Shown here: positions 1 to 6,380 of the stretch, in pieces | How positions within the stretch are numbered: the stretch's first letter is position 1 | Layout of the letters: each line of letters begins with the position of its first letter | Assembly: GCA_015064195.1 (NCBI GenBank) | Contig: SVSO01000082.1 | Span: forward strand, 1 to 11,455 | Direction of reading: 5' to 3' | DNA: 11,455 nucleotides | DNA from: Oscillospiraceae bacterium | Lineage (GTDB): Bacteria; Bacillota_A; Clostridia; Oscillospirales; CAG-272 | The notes under the pieces: model-generated | Database searches by the model: none | What the model saw: the letters and a program-made list of their open reading frames with translations, nothing else | Told to the model about the DNA's origin: nothing | Program-made: the position numbers and the translations under genes

Positions 1-117
1 GAGGAATGCGGATTCGACAGCCTGTCCTACTTTATTCAGGCTTTCCGGCAGTTCACCGGACAGACACCGAGCGCATTTTCCAAAAAAGCGCTGGGTAAAT
101 TTGATTATTACACATGA
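1..117 (+). CDS. AraC-family transcriptional regulator, C-terminal fragment (partial at 5' end)
   Basis: Only the last 38 residues and the TGA stop are in the window; the gene begins upstream. The translation starts EECGFDSLSYFIQAFRQFTG and continues QTPSAF. This is the hallmark end of an AraC/XylS helix-turn-helix domain: the second recognition helix ('GF.s.syFi..Fr...G.tP..f'). Such proteins bind DNA through two HTH motifs and usually respond to a ligand or signal sensed by an N-terminal domain. That domain lies outside the window, so the signal and targets cannot be named. The gene converges on the DHHW gene, with a shared terminator between them. Confidence 0.88.
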   Translation, partial: EECGFDSLSYFIQAFRQFTGQTPSAFSKKALGKFDYYT

Positions 118-147
118 AAAAATGCCCCTTTGGGGCATTTTTTCATG
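113..147. terminator. Perfect bidirectional intrinsic terminator
   Basis: A perfect 16-bp inverted repeat (113-128 with 132-147) has a 3-nt TTT loop. The GC core is TGCCCC/GGGGCA, flanked by six A and six T. Read on either strand it gives a hairpin followed by a T run, so it can end both the AraC-type gene (whose stop codon lies in the left arm) and the convergent DHHW gene ending at 161. Confidence 0.92.
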
Positions 148-160
148 TTGTAGAAATTTC

Positions 161-1273
161 TTATCGCATCAGCTTATGAAGATTGCGGTCGCTTGTGACA
201 TTTTCCGCGTTGTACAGCACCACGATGTCGTCCACCTGCGTGCCTTCCGATTCCAGCAGCGCGAGGTAGGTCGCAACACCCATGTTGAGGTGGCGCAGGT
301 CGATAAAGATCACACGCTCGTAGTGATTTGTCAACAACGGTGCCATGCAGTGGGCGTAGGAATCCTTGATGACCAGCAGAGTTTTGCCGTTTTTCACGTC
401 CGTTGTCACGTCGGCGATGGGCTGATTTCCCGACAGGAACGCGCCGTATTTGTCACGCGAATCCAGCTTCGACTCGTCGATGAGTGAGCTTGTCAGGATC
501 TGACCCATGTTGTAGTTCACGCTCAGCGTCTGGCCGGCAGAATAGGTGAAGATCTGATCGAATTCCGTGGGAAGATTCACCTTCGCTGCCAGTGTTCCCA
601 CGAATTCGTCGGAAAGCGTGACTTTTTCCATGGAATCCTCGGCAAGGGGTGTGATGCCCAGCGATTCGCACAGATCGGCGTAGGCGTAATATGCGCCGAG
701 AGTCGTCCAGTGATGGTCTGTGCGGTAGAAAATATACTCGTCCACGTGGGATGTCAGCGTTTCGCGGATGTCAACGAAGCCGTCAAGTGCCGCGCATCGG
801 TCGAGAAACGCCGCCTGATCCCACACCGGCGCATTGGTGGGAAGCTTGTCCGCCAGAATCAGGGAAGCGGTGGGTGCGATCAGCACGCGGGGATTGTATT
901 CCGCCGCCGCTTCGAGAAATTCCGCGAGATATGCGAGATTTTTCTCCGCCTGCTCCGCATCGTATTCGTGCTTTTCGATGAGATAGCCGTCCTTGCCGAA
1001 GTAAACGCCGCCCGAATCCTTTTTGCCGATGGCCAGCTCCACACGATTTTTCAGCCCGATCCACGCATCTCTGGCCACAAACTGGTCGGTGATGAAGGAT
1101 TCGTAGTCACGGGTGAAGGAACCGTCGAACAGGGCAGAGAGGGAGAATTCCGGCATCTGCTCCAGTGCGCGGTTCTCCGTATCGGAGTATTCGCGGACGG
1201 GATTTACCATGCTTGCCACGGTAAGCGCACCGATGAGGGCGCAGAATGTGATGGTTGTCGCTAAATTTTTCAT
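161..1273 (-). CDS. DHHW-family protein (AlgX/AlgJ-like, SGNH-type acetyltransferase candidate)
   Basis: A 370-aa protein with an N-terminal hydrophobic segment (about residues 4-23, signal anchor or signal peptide), so it probably acts on the outer face of the membrane. The diagnostic DHHW motif is at 186-189 (context YRTDHHWT), and KDSYA is at 303-307. By analogy with AlgX/AlgJ, D186, H188 and S305 could form the Asp-His-Ser triad that moves acetyl groups to a polysaccharide; this is inference. A start at ATG 1273 is preferred over the in-frame GTG at 1279, because that GTG overlaps the AGGAGG ribosome site (1284-1279), which is 5 nt from the ATG. The ribosome site overlaps the stop of the MBOAT gene, so the two are translationally coupled. 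Family and pairing are confident; the substrate is unknown. Confidence 0.88.
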   Translation of the reverse strand: MKNLATTITFCALIGALTVASMVNPVREYSDTENRALEQMPEFSLSALFDGSFTRDYESFITDQFVARDAWIGLKNRVELAIGKKDSGGVYFGKDGYLIEKHEYDAEQAEKNLAYLAEFLEAAAEYNPRVLIAPTASLILADKLPTNAPVWDQAAFLDRCAALDGFVDIRETLTSHVDEYIFYRTDHHWTTLGAYYAYADLCESLGITPLAEDSMEKVTLSDEFVGTLAAKVNLPTEFDQIFTYSAGQTLSVNYNMGQILTSSLIDESKLDSRDKYGAFLSGNQPIADVTTDVKNGKTLLVIKDSYAHCMAPLLTNHYERVIFIDLRHLNMGVATYLALLESEGTQVDDIVVLYNAENVTSDRNLHKLMR

Positions 1274-1282
1274 GCGCACCTC

Positions 1283-2698
1283 CTAAAAACGGAAATACAG
1301 GAACGGATTGTAAGTCGCGTCCACAAGATAAGCCACGGAAATGATGAAGATCCCCACAAAAACCACGTTTTGCAGGATGGCCGCCGCGGGTTTGTCGCCC
1401 AGCTTTTCCATGAGCCGGCCCGCAAGTCTGCGCGGTGCGGGCGTTGCGGCGATGGTGAGAATGATGAACAGGATCGCGTTGTTGGCCAAAAGATAGAGGG
1501 ATTTTTCGTCAAGCAACGAGCCGCCCGCGCCGAACAGGGCACCGATGAACTGGCCCAGCCTGCCCATATCCTCGATGGCGAAGATGGCCCAGCTGATGAT
1601 CACGAGAAACAGGGTGTAAATGTGGGAGATGGCGCGGGGAAGCTTTTCGAGAATTTTCAAGAGGAACAGCTTCTCAATGATGAGCAGGATGCCGAAATAG
1701 ACGCCCCACAGCACGAAATTCCAGCTTGCGCCGTGCCAGAGTCCGGTCAGCAGCCACACCACGCAGATGTTGCGGATCTGCTTTGCGAAGCCGTGTCGAT
1801 TGCCGCCCAGGGGAATGTACACATAATCCCGGAACCAGCTGCCCAGCGAAATGTGCCAGCGGCGCCAGAATTCGGTGATGCTCCGCGAAAGATAGGGATA
1901 ATTGAAGTTTTCGAGGAAATGGAAGCCCAGCATCCGTCCGAGGCCGATGGCCATGTCGGAATAGCCGGAGAAATCGAAGTAGATCTGGAAGGAATACGCG
2001 AGGATGCCGATCCACGCGGTGAGCGCGGGGAGCGTCGTGAGATCGCCGCCGGAAACCGCGTCCCAGATCACGCCCGCATTGTTGGCAAGAAGGACTTTTT
2101 TGCCCACGCCCGTCATAAAGCGGCTCACGCCCGATGCGAAATCGTCGATGTTCTCCCGGCGGTTGTTCAGCTGATCGGCGATGGTCTTGTACTGCACGAT
2201 GGGGCCGGCGATGAGCTGAGGAAATAATGCAACATACGCGCCGAAATCGATGATGTTATGCTGCGCTTTGGCATCGCCGCGGTACACGTCAACCGTGTAG
2301 GACATGGTTTGGAAGGTGTAGAAGGAAATGCCGATGGGAAGCGCGATGCCGAGGAGCTTGATGTCCGTTCCGAAGATGGCGTTGATGTTGGTGAGGAAAA
2401 AGTCGGTGTATTTGAAAAATCCCAGCAGGGAGAGATTGATGATCATCGATGACGCGACAACTGTTTTCGCAGCGCGTGTGCGTCCCTGCGCCATGAATTT
2501 TTCCACCAGCAGGCCGTGGGTATAATCCACAACCGTGGAGAAGATCATGATGGTGACATAAACCGGCTCGCCCCACGCATAGAAAATCAGACTGACGACA
2601 AACAGCAGCAGATTCCGGAAGCGCTTCGGCAGGATGAAGTATAAAATTAAAACGACGGGAAGATAGCGGAACAGAAACAGCAGACTGCTGAATACCAT
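1283..2698 (-). CDS. MBOAT-family membrane O-acyltransferase (AlgI/DltB-like)
   Basis: A 471-aa polytopic membrane protein with many hydrophobic segments. MBOAT landmarks are visible: PIGISFYTFQTMSY (121-134), a D-V-Y-R motif, FPQLIAGPIVQ (159-169), FDFSGYSDMAIGLG (241-254), the segment ITEFWRRWHISLGSWFRDYV (274-293), and the invariant histidine at 322 in LTGLWHGASWNF. Known AlgI-type members take acetyl groups from a cytoplasmic donor and pass them across the membrane to a partner SGNH/DHHW protein. The partner here is the immediately downstream gene. The start is supported by AAAGGAG (2711-2705) 6 nt before the ATG. The gap to the DHHW ATG is only 9 nt. A terminator hairpin lies directly upstream of the ribosome site. 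The polymer modified cannot be read from the sequence. Confidence 0.93.
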   Translation of the reverse strand: MVFSSLLFLFRYLPVVLILYFILPKRFRNLLLFVVSLIFYAWGEPVYVTIMIFSTVVDYTHGLLVEKFMAQGRTRAAKTVVASSMIINLSLLGFFKYTDFFLTNINAIFGTDIKLLGIALPIGISFYTFQTMSYTVDVYRGDAKAQHNIIDFGAYVALFPQLIAGPIVQYKTIADQLNNRRENIDDFASGVSRFMTGVGKKVLLANNAGVIWDAVSGGDLTTLPALTAWIGILAYSFQIYFDFSGYSDMAIGLGRMLGFHFLENFNYPYLSRSITEFWRRWHISLGSWFRDYVYIPLGGNRHGFAKQIRNICVVWLLTGLWHGASWNFVLWGVYFGILLIIEKLFLLKILEKLPRAISHIYTLFLVIISWAIFAIEDMGRLGQFIGALFGAGGSLLDEKSLYLLANNAILFIILTIAATPAPRRLAGRLMEKLGDKPAAAILQNVVFVGIFIISVAYLVDATYNPFLYFRF

Positions 2699-2712
2699 GT
2701 CGTTCTCCTTTC

Positions 2713-2746
2713 AAAAATCGGGCGGCTTGCAGAGAGGCAAGCCGCC
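2713..2746 (-). terminator. Intrinsic terminator between lipoprotein and MBOAT genes
   Basis: A perfect 10-bp GC-rich stem (2737-2746 with 2721-2730) has a 6-nt loop. On the minus strand it is followed by CGA and five T. It lies 9 nt after the lipoprotein stop and just before the MBOAT ribosome site. The interval has no space for a promoter, so it probably acts as a leaky terminator that lowers MBOAT and DHHW expression relative to the lipoprotein. The five-T tract is modest, which fits partial read-through. Confidence 0.75.
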
Positions 2747-2754
2747 GGGATTGT

Positions 2755-3336
2755 TTACTTGCTTTCAGCGGGGAAGAACAGCGCGTTCATGGCATCGACT
2801 GCCTTCTGGTTGTTCTCGTTAGCCTTTTCCAGCTTTGCTGCGGAAATTTCTTCCTCAGACTTGCCTTCGTTGTACATGGTTTCTTCGATCTCCATGGGGA
2901 TCTGACCCAGCGTGAAGTAGAAGCAGTAGCCGCCCTCGGAGTAAACCTTGGTAGCCTCAACCTTTTCTTCGTTGGAAGGATACTGCATTGCTTCGTCGTT
3001 GCAGTAGTCGTAGTAAGCCTTGAGAGCATTCAGTACGTTTTCCTCATTGCCTTCGGTGGGCTTGATGATGAGGAGGGAGTCAACATGGAAGCCGATCATG
3101 GGCAGCTCGCCGAAGAACTCAGCGACCCACTCGGGCTTGATGCTGTAGGTAGCTTCGAGATATGCGGTATCCATGGGCATATTGCAGACATACTCTTCGC
3201 CGTAAGCATCTTTTACGGCCTGTGCAAGCTGATCGATCGGAACGTCAGCCGCAACGGGTTCCTTTTCGCCGCAGGAAACGACGAGGGTGAGAGACAGCAG
3301 AGCTGCCAGCGCGAGGGAAATGATTTTCTTGAACAT
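2755..3336 (-). CDS. Lipoprotein with DUF4358-like domain, function unknown
   Basis: A 193-aa protein. Residues 1-21 form a lipoprotein signal peptide (basic MFKK, hydrophobic core), with a VVSC lipobox and the lipidated cysteine at 22, so the mature protein should be anchored on the outer face of the membrane. The body has the pattern of the small DUF4358 lipoproteins: a helical N-terminus, a central 'DSLLIIKPTEGNEENVLNAL' strand-helix unit, and an acidic, lysine-rich C-terminus. From memory, such genes often sit beside MBOAT and DHHW genes in Clostridia, as here, suggesting a role in surface-polymer acetylation; no activity is established. The reading frame is open further upstream, but ATG 3336 is chosen because it begins the signal peptide and follows an AGGTCAGG stretch. 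The DUF assignment was made by eye. Confidence 0.8.
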   Translation of the reverse strand: MFKKIISLALAALLSLTLVVSCGEKEPVAADVPIDQLAQAVKDAYGEEYVCNMPMDTAYLEATYSIKPEWVAEFFGELPMIGFHVDSLLIIKPTEGNEENVLNALKAYYDYCNDEAMQYPSNEEKVEATKVYSEGGYCFYFTLGQIPMEIEETMYNEGKSEEEISAAKLEKANENNQKAVDAMNALFFPAESK

Positions 3337-3429
3337 GGGAATTACCTGACCTTTCAAAATTTTTTCGGTATTATTTTGTGCTGCCGGAGCGTTTTTATTC
3401 CGGCATGGTGCATTAGACGCGGAAGTTTC
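3337..3429 (-). other. Leader of the lipoprotein gene with a 7-bp hairpin; no convincing promoter
   Basis: Between the preceding putative terminator and the lipoprotein ATG are about 93 nt. They contain a perfect 7-bp hairpin (TGCCGGA/TCCGGCA, 3399-3405 with 3382-3388, 10-nt loop) with no T run on either side, so it is more likely a 5' UTR structure than a terminator. A TTGAAA occurs near 3432-3427, but no acceptable -10 lies at 16-18 nt. I could not identify the promoter. Confidence 0.4.
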
Positions 3430-3458
3430 AAAAAAGTTCCGCATTCTGCTATGCGCAA
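3430..3458 (-). terminator. Probable terminator of the azlC-azlD-kinase unit
   Basis: On the minus strand a short stem (CGCAT/ATGCG at 3451-3455 and 3440-3444, extended by two A-T pairs after one G-G mismatch, 6-nt loop) is followed one base later by six T (3435-3430). It lies about 50 nt after the kinase stop. The stem is weak, so this is a moderate call. Confidence 0.5.
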
Positions 3459-3510
3459 AAATGATGGTGCGATATGATTTCCGCCATAGTGGTTATGACG
3501 CTTTACCACG

Positions 3511-4584
3511 TTAGCGCACGCAATCCTCCACGATCCTGTGCATCTCGGCCGCTTTTTTCTCCATATCGGCGAGAAGTGCGATCTGCGCCTTGGTGCGCAC
3601 AAGATTGTGCTTGTCGTAGTTGATCTTGAAATAGGTGTCGCCGTTGAGATAATCGGCACCGAAGCGCATGGCCTGCTCATAGGTGAGGAGCATTGCGCCT
3701 TCGGGCAGGAGAGACAGCTCAAGCTCAGTCAGCGCACCGTCAACGCCTGCGAGGAAGCCCCGCGTAAATTCGGCAAACGCATCCAGATCGAGAGAGATCT
3801 TCGATAAATCCGGCTCATCCTCGGCGGCAGTGTTGGCACCATACCGGATGGCATCGCCGAAATCGTACAGCACCGAGCCGGGCATGACCGTATCCAGATC
3901 GATGACGCACATTCCTTCATCGGTTTCGGGATGCATGAGCACGTTGTTGAGCTTGGTGTCATTGTGCGTCACGCGGAGGGGCATTTTTCCGTCGCGGATG
4001 GGATCGACGGCGGTGTGTGCCAGCGGTTCACGCTCCAGCAGGAACGCGATCTCCTCCTTCATTTCATCAAGCCGCTCCGGGAATTTGCAGCCATCCACAG
4101 CGGCTTTGAAATCCGCATAACGGCTGACGGTGTTGTGGAAGTTGACGATGGTTTCGTAAAGGGTTTCCGCCGGATAATCGGACAGATTTTTCTGAAAGCG
4201 GCCGAATGCATAGGCGGCGTTGTAGAACAGGCCGGGCTTTTCGGCGGACTGATAGGAAGTGCCGTCAATGAACCGGTACATTCTCCAGTATCTGCCTTCT
4301 TCATCGAGATAGAGATCCTGTCCGTCCAGCGTTTTCGCGAAGGTCATGGTCTCGCAGTCGGGATTCTGCACCTTTGCCTTGAGATGATCGCAGACACCGC
4401 GGACGTTCTGCATCAGCTCATAGGGTTTCTTGAACACGTTGACGTTGACATTCTGCAGAATATACTTTGTGCCGTCCTCAAACGTCACCTTGTATGTGCG
4501 GTTGATGTTGCCGCAGGAAATGGTGTCCAGCTTCGCCGGTTTTCCGGGGAGGTCAAATTTTGCAATAATGTTGAATTCGGTCAT
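3511..4584 (-). CDS. APH-fold kinase, N-acetylhexosamine 1-kinase (NahK)-like
   Basis: A 357-aa protein of the aminoglycoside phosphotransferase/choline kinase fold. The N-terminal lobe has SCGNINRTYKV (23-33) and YILQNVNVNVFK (41-52), a pattern characteristic of N-acetylhexosamine 1-kinases. The Brenner motif is THNDTKLNN (206-214) with catalytic D209, followed by the Mg-binding segment VIDLDTVMPG (227-236) and DFGDAIRYGA (241-250). Known NahK enzymes phosphorylate the anomeric position of GlcNAc or GalNAc in salvage of host or glycan-derived amino sugars; the exact substrate here is inferred. The start at ATG 4584 is supported by AAAGGA about 11 nt upstream; the longer frame upstream lacks such support. 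It lies 32 nt after azlD and is probably co-transcribed with it, though no functional link is obvious. No phosphorylase or uridylyltransferase partner is in the window. Confidence 0.78.
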   Translation of the reverse strand: MTEFNIIAKFDLPGKPAKLDTISCGNINRTYKVTFEDGTKYILQNVNVNVFKKPYELMQNVRGVCDHLKAKVQNPDCETMTFAKTLDGQDLYLDEEGRYWRMYRFIDGTSYQSAEKPGLFYNAAYAFGRFQKNLSDYPAETLYETIVNFHNTVSRYADFKAAVDGCKFPERLDEMKEEIAFLLEREPLAHTAVDPIRDGKMPLRVTHNDTKLNNVLMHPETDEGMCVIDLDTVMPGSVLYDFGDAIRYGANTAAEDEPDLSKISLDLDAFAEFTRGFLAGVDGALTELELSLLPEGAMLLTYEQAMRFGADYLNGDTYFKINYDKHNLVRTKAQIALLADMEKKAAEMHRIVEDCVR

Positions 4585-4616
4585 GATTTCTTTTTTCCTT
4601 TCTTTCCAAAAAAATA

Positions 4617-4931
4617 TTACAATACCAGAAGTAATAGCTCCATCGCGAGCACAGCTCCGCAAGCCGCAAGCGCAACGGTCAAAAGCTTTCCATTCTTAAT
4701 CGCCACAAGAATGCCCACAGCCAGTCCGGCGACCGACGGAAGCAGAGCCGGCGTGGAATAAAAGATCGCGGGGATGGTCATCGCCGACAGCACGGCGTAG
4801 GGGACATAATAAATGAAGCTCTGTATGAACCGGGAGCGGATCTTGCCCTTGACCGCCGCAAGAGGGATCATACGGATGAGATAGGTCACATCCGCCATGA
4901 CAAGAATATAAATAAGGTAAGAATTATTCAT
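4617..4931 (-). CDS. azlD: AzlD-type small subunit of branched-chain amino acid exporter
   Basis: A 104-aa, highly hydrophobic protein with about four membrane segments and the family pattern 'YLIYILVMADVTYLIRMIPL' (5-24), followed by FIQSFIYYVPYAVLSAMTIP. AzlD is the small partner of AzlC; together they export branched-chain amino acids and analogues such as azaleucine in Bacillus subtilis. ATG 4931 is preferred over the earlier in-frame start at 4952: it has GGAGG about 9 nt upstream and begins directly at the first membrane segment. The ORF overlaps the end of azlC by 8 nt, indicating translational coupling and stoichiometric assembly. Confidence 0.88.
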   Translation of the reverse strand: MNNSYLIYILVMADVTYLIRMIPLAAVKGKIRSRFIQSFIYYVPYAVLSAMTIPAIFYSTPALLPSVAGLAVGILVAIKNGKLLTVALAACGAVLAMELLLLVL

Positions 4932-5667
4932 CGTCCGGATCCTCCGTTTCAATGGGGAACACCAGCGCGCCGATCACGGCGGCGATCACGGTGCTGATAA
5001 TGATGGAAAAACCGTCCGATATGAAATCGAGGGCGGGGATGTAATAGATCGCGCAGGAAATGGCGATGGCCGGGAGAATCACCGCGAACAGACGGGGATT
5101 CTTTTTCACCGGCGGTACGACGATGGCGATGAACATTCCGTAGAGCGCGATGCCGAGGGCGTTTGTCAGAAGCTCCGGCAGGATGCTTCCGGCGGCCGCG
5201 CCGAGCAGCGTTCCCAGCGACCAGCCGATGTAAGGGATGGTGATAAGGCCATATATATAGCCGGGCGCAAGCTCATGGGGACGGGATGCGGCCACGGCGA
5301 ATACTTCATCGGTGACGCCGAAGGAGGCGATGAGCCGGTGGGGAAGGGAGAAGCGCTTGTCCACACGCTGGGAGAGGGACAGGCTCATTAAAAAATAGCG
5401 GGAGTTGATGATGAGCTGAGAGATGGCCATCTCCGTAAGCGAACCGCCTGCGGCGATGATGCCGATGCCGGCCAGTTGTCCGGCGGAGGTGAGATTGGTC
5501 ATGGAGATGAGCAGTGTCCAGAGAAGGGGAATGCCGTTCGCGACTGCCATGATGCCGAAGGAGAAGGAGACGGAGAGATAGCCGAGTCCGATGGGAATGC
5601 CATCGCGCAGTCCGGCGAGATAGGTATTTGGTTTCAAGGTCGATGCTTCTTTCGTGATGTATTCCAT
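4924..5667 (-). CDS. azlC: AzlC-type large subunit of branched-chain amino acid exporter
   Basis: About 247 aa with several membrane segments. It shows the AzlC family signature: GLRDGIPIGLGYLSVSFSFGI near the N-terminus, 'SAGQLAGIGIIAAGGS', then INSRYFLMSLSLSQRV and the conserved FGVTDEVFAVA. It pairs with AzlD for amino acid export. The start is uncertain: the ATG at 5667 lies only 3 nt after a near-perfect -10 box, so the mRNA would begin at or within it. An in-frame TTG at 5637, preceded by a weak AAAGAAG site, would give 237 aa and still keep the whole conserved region. A further upstream ATG at 5682 lies upstream of the -10 box and is unlikely to be used from this promoter. Confidence 0.88.
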   Translation of the reverse strand: MEYITKEASTLKPNTYLAGLRDGIPIGLGYLSVSFSFGIMAVANGIPLLWTLLISMTNLTSAGQLAGIGIIAAGGSLTEMAISQLIINSRYFLMSLSLSQRVDKRFSLPHRLIASFGVTDEVFAVAASRPHELAPGYIYGLITIPYIGWSLGTLLGAAAGSILPELLTNALGIALYGMFIAIVVPPVKKNPRLFAVILPAIAISCAIYYIPALDFISDGFSIIISTVIAAVIGALVFPIETEDPDDE

Positions 5668-5670
5668 ATT

Positions 5671-5699
5671 ATTATAACACAAATATACGGCAATTGCAA
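5671..5699 (-). promoter_or_regulatory. Sigma-A promoter of the azlC-azlD-kinase unit
   Basis: On the minus strand TTGCAA (5699-5694), 17 nt, then TATAAT (5676-5671). The -10 is perfect and the -35 matches at four of six positions. The predicted transcription start is about 5664-5666, inside or just after the ATG at 5667. It is divergent from the rpsO promoter, with 38 nt of A/T-rich DNA between the two -35 boxes. Confidence 0.8.
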
Positions 5700-5737
5700 C
5701 AGTTTTTGAAAAGTCGATAAAAATTTCGCAAAAGGGG

Positions 5738-5766
5738 TTTACAAAATCAAAAAAGTATGATATAAT
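5738..5766 (+). promoter_or_regulatory. Sigma-A promoter of rpsO
   Basis: TTTACA (5738-5743), 17 nt, then a perfect TATAAT (5761-5766) preceded by TG one base upstream (extended -10). The upstream region is A/T rich, which could act as an UP element. Predicted transcription start is about 5773, giving a leader near 92 nt. This is a strong promoter, as expected for a ribosomal protein gene. Confidence 0.88.
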
Positions 5767-5780
5767 ATAACTGTATGATT

Positions 5781-5865
5781 ACCGGAGACGAAGTTTTACG
5801 GCCATCACCTGCCGGAAGCCTCGTTTTGCGGACTCAACAAATATTTTATATGAGGTGAATTTACC
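5781..5865 (+). promoter_or_regulatory. Candidate S15 autoregulatory leader with loop-to-Shine-Dalgarno pseudoknot
   Basis: The leader contains a hairpin CGGC/GCCG (5799-5802 with 5811-5814) with an 8-nt loop CATCACCT. An outer imperfect stem (5788-5793 with 5819-5824) has one mismatch. The loop bases TCACCT (5805-5810) are exactly complementary to the ribosome site AGGTGA (5853-5858), so a 6-bp pseudoknot could hide it. In E. coli S15 binds and stabilises a pseudoknot in its own mRNA leader, and other bacteria use different S15 leader structures. The pairing is seen in the sequence; the regulation is inferred and needs conservation data. Confidence 0.45.
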
Positions 5866-6132
5866 ATGATTCAGAAAGAAGTCAAGCAGCAGATCATCGC
5901 AGATTACAAGCTCTCCGAGAATGATACCGGTTCTCCTGAGGTGCAGATCGCAATCCTCACCAACCGCATCAACTCCCTGAACGAGCATCTGAAGGAAAAC
6001 CCGAAGGATCATCATTCCCATCGCGGCCTTCTCAAGATGGTTGGTCAGAGAAGAAATCTCCTCGGCTACCTGCAGAAGAAGGATATCGAGCGTTACCGCG
6101 CGATCATCGAGAAGCTGGGCCTCAGAAAGTAA
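5866..6132 (+). CDS. rpsO: 30S ribosomal protein S15
   Basis: An 88-aa protein, one residue short of the common 89 aa length. It carries the S15 core: [22 protein letters not shown] (21-42), the [10 protein letters not shown] segment (47-56) that contacts 16S rRNA, and [13 protein letters not shown] (61-73), ending EKLGLRK. S15 is a primary 16S rRNA binder that organises the central domain of the 30S subunit. The start is fixed by GAGGTG (5852-5857), 8 nt before the ATG. It is driven by the strong promoter at 5738-5766 and probably regulates its own translation through the leader. It is followed by pnp, the conserved bacterial order. Confidence 0.98.
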   Translation: MIQKEVKQQIIADYKLSENDTGSPEVQIAILTNRINSLNEHLKENPKDHHSHRGLLKMVGQRRNLLGYLQKKDIERYRAIIEKLGLRK

Positions 6133-6144
6133 TCACGCAAACAT

Positions 6145-6172
6145 CGTCTCCCGCAATCAAATGCGGGAGACG
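6145..6172 (+). other. Perfect 11-bp hairpin just after rpsO
   Basis: CGTCTCCCGCA (6145-6155) pairs perfectly with 6162-6172 around a 6-nt ATCAAA loop, and can extend by three pairs past a one-base bulge. It begins 12 nt after the rpsO stop. Without a T run it is more likely an mRNA-stabilising or RNase III-type processing structure than a terminator. Confidence 0.65.
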
Positions 6173-6187
6173 TGTCCGCGTTTTGCG

Positions 6188-6268
6188 GCCAAACGCAAAA
6201 AGCACCGTCCCGCTCGGCATTTACATCCGCGCCCGAACCTCGGACGCAGATGTAAGTGCCAAACGCAA
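6188..6268 (+). repeat. 11-nt direct repeat pair GCCAAACGCAA
   Basis: Exact copies lie at 6188-6198 and 6258-6268, 70 nt apart, bracketing the long hairpin. The second copy overlaps the foot of the hairpin. Two copies of an 11-mer so close together are unlikely by chance, but no known element is recognised. Confidence 0.5.
6216..6260 (+). other. Long 45-nt hairpin in the rpsO-pnp spacer
   Basis: The outer 12-bp stem (6216-6227 with 6249-6260, one G-U pair) continues inward through GCG/CGC and CCGA/TCGG with two mismatches to a 3-nt loop, about 19 bp in all. It is flanked on its 3' side by the second copy of the GCCAAACGCAA repeat. The shape resembles RNase III substrates known in the E. coli pnp leader; function here is inferred. 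Confidence 0.6.
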
Positions 6269-6350
6269 GGACGCTGCAGAATCAATTTAAGTACAAACAA
6301 ATCCGCACAAACAGTTGCCGGGGAAGGGGCCCCGGCTGCCTCTGTAGCCA

Positions 6351-6380
6351 GTTAGCGCACAGACTAACGGTCTGTTAGCG
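6351..6380 (+). other. Mutually exclusive hairpins in the pnp leader
   Basis: GTTAG (6351-6355), CTAAC (6364-6368) and GTTAG (6374-6378) allow the middle element to pair with either neighbour. A third form pairs ACAGAC (6359-6364) with GTCTGT (6370-6375). Such alternatives are typical of switching leaders, but the stems are short (5-6 bp). Confidence 0.4.

Noticed and set aside
3382..3405. 7-bp hairpin as a terminator
   Set aside because: It has no T run after the stem on either strand, and on the minus strand it lies in the lipoprotein leader.
3931..4761. 276-aa plus-strand open frame across the kinase and azlD
   Set aside because: It is antisense to two genes with clear family motifs, and no domain was recognised.
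6041..6355. 104-aa plus-strand frame across the rpsO end and spacer
   Set aside because: It overlaps rpsO in another frame, has no ribosome site, and runs through hairpins.
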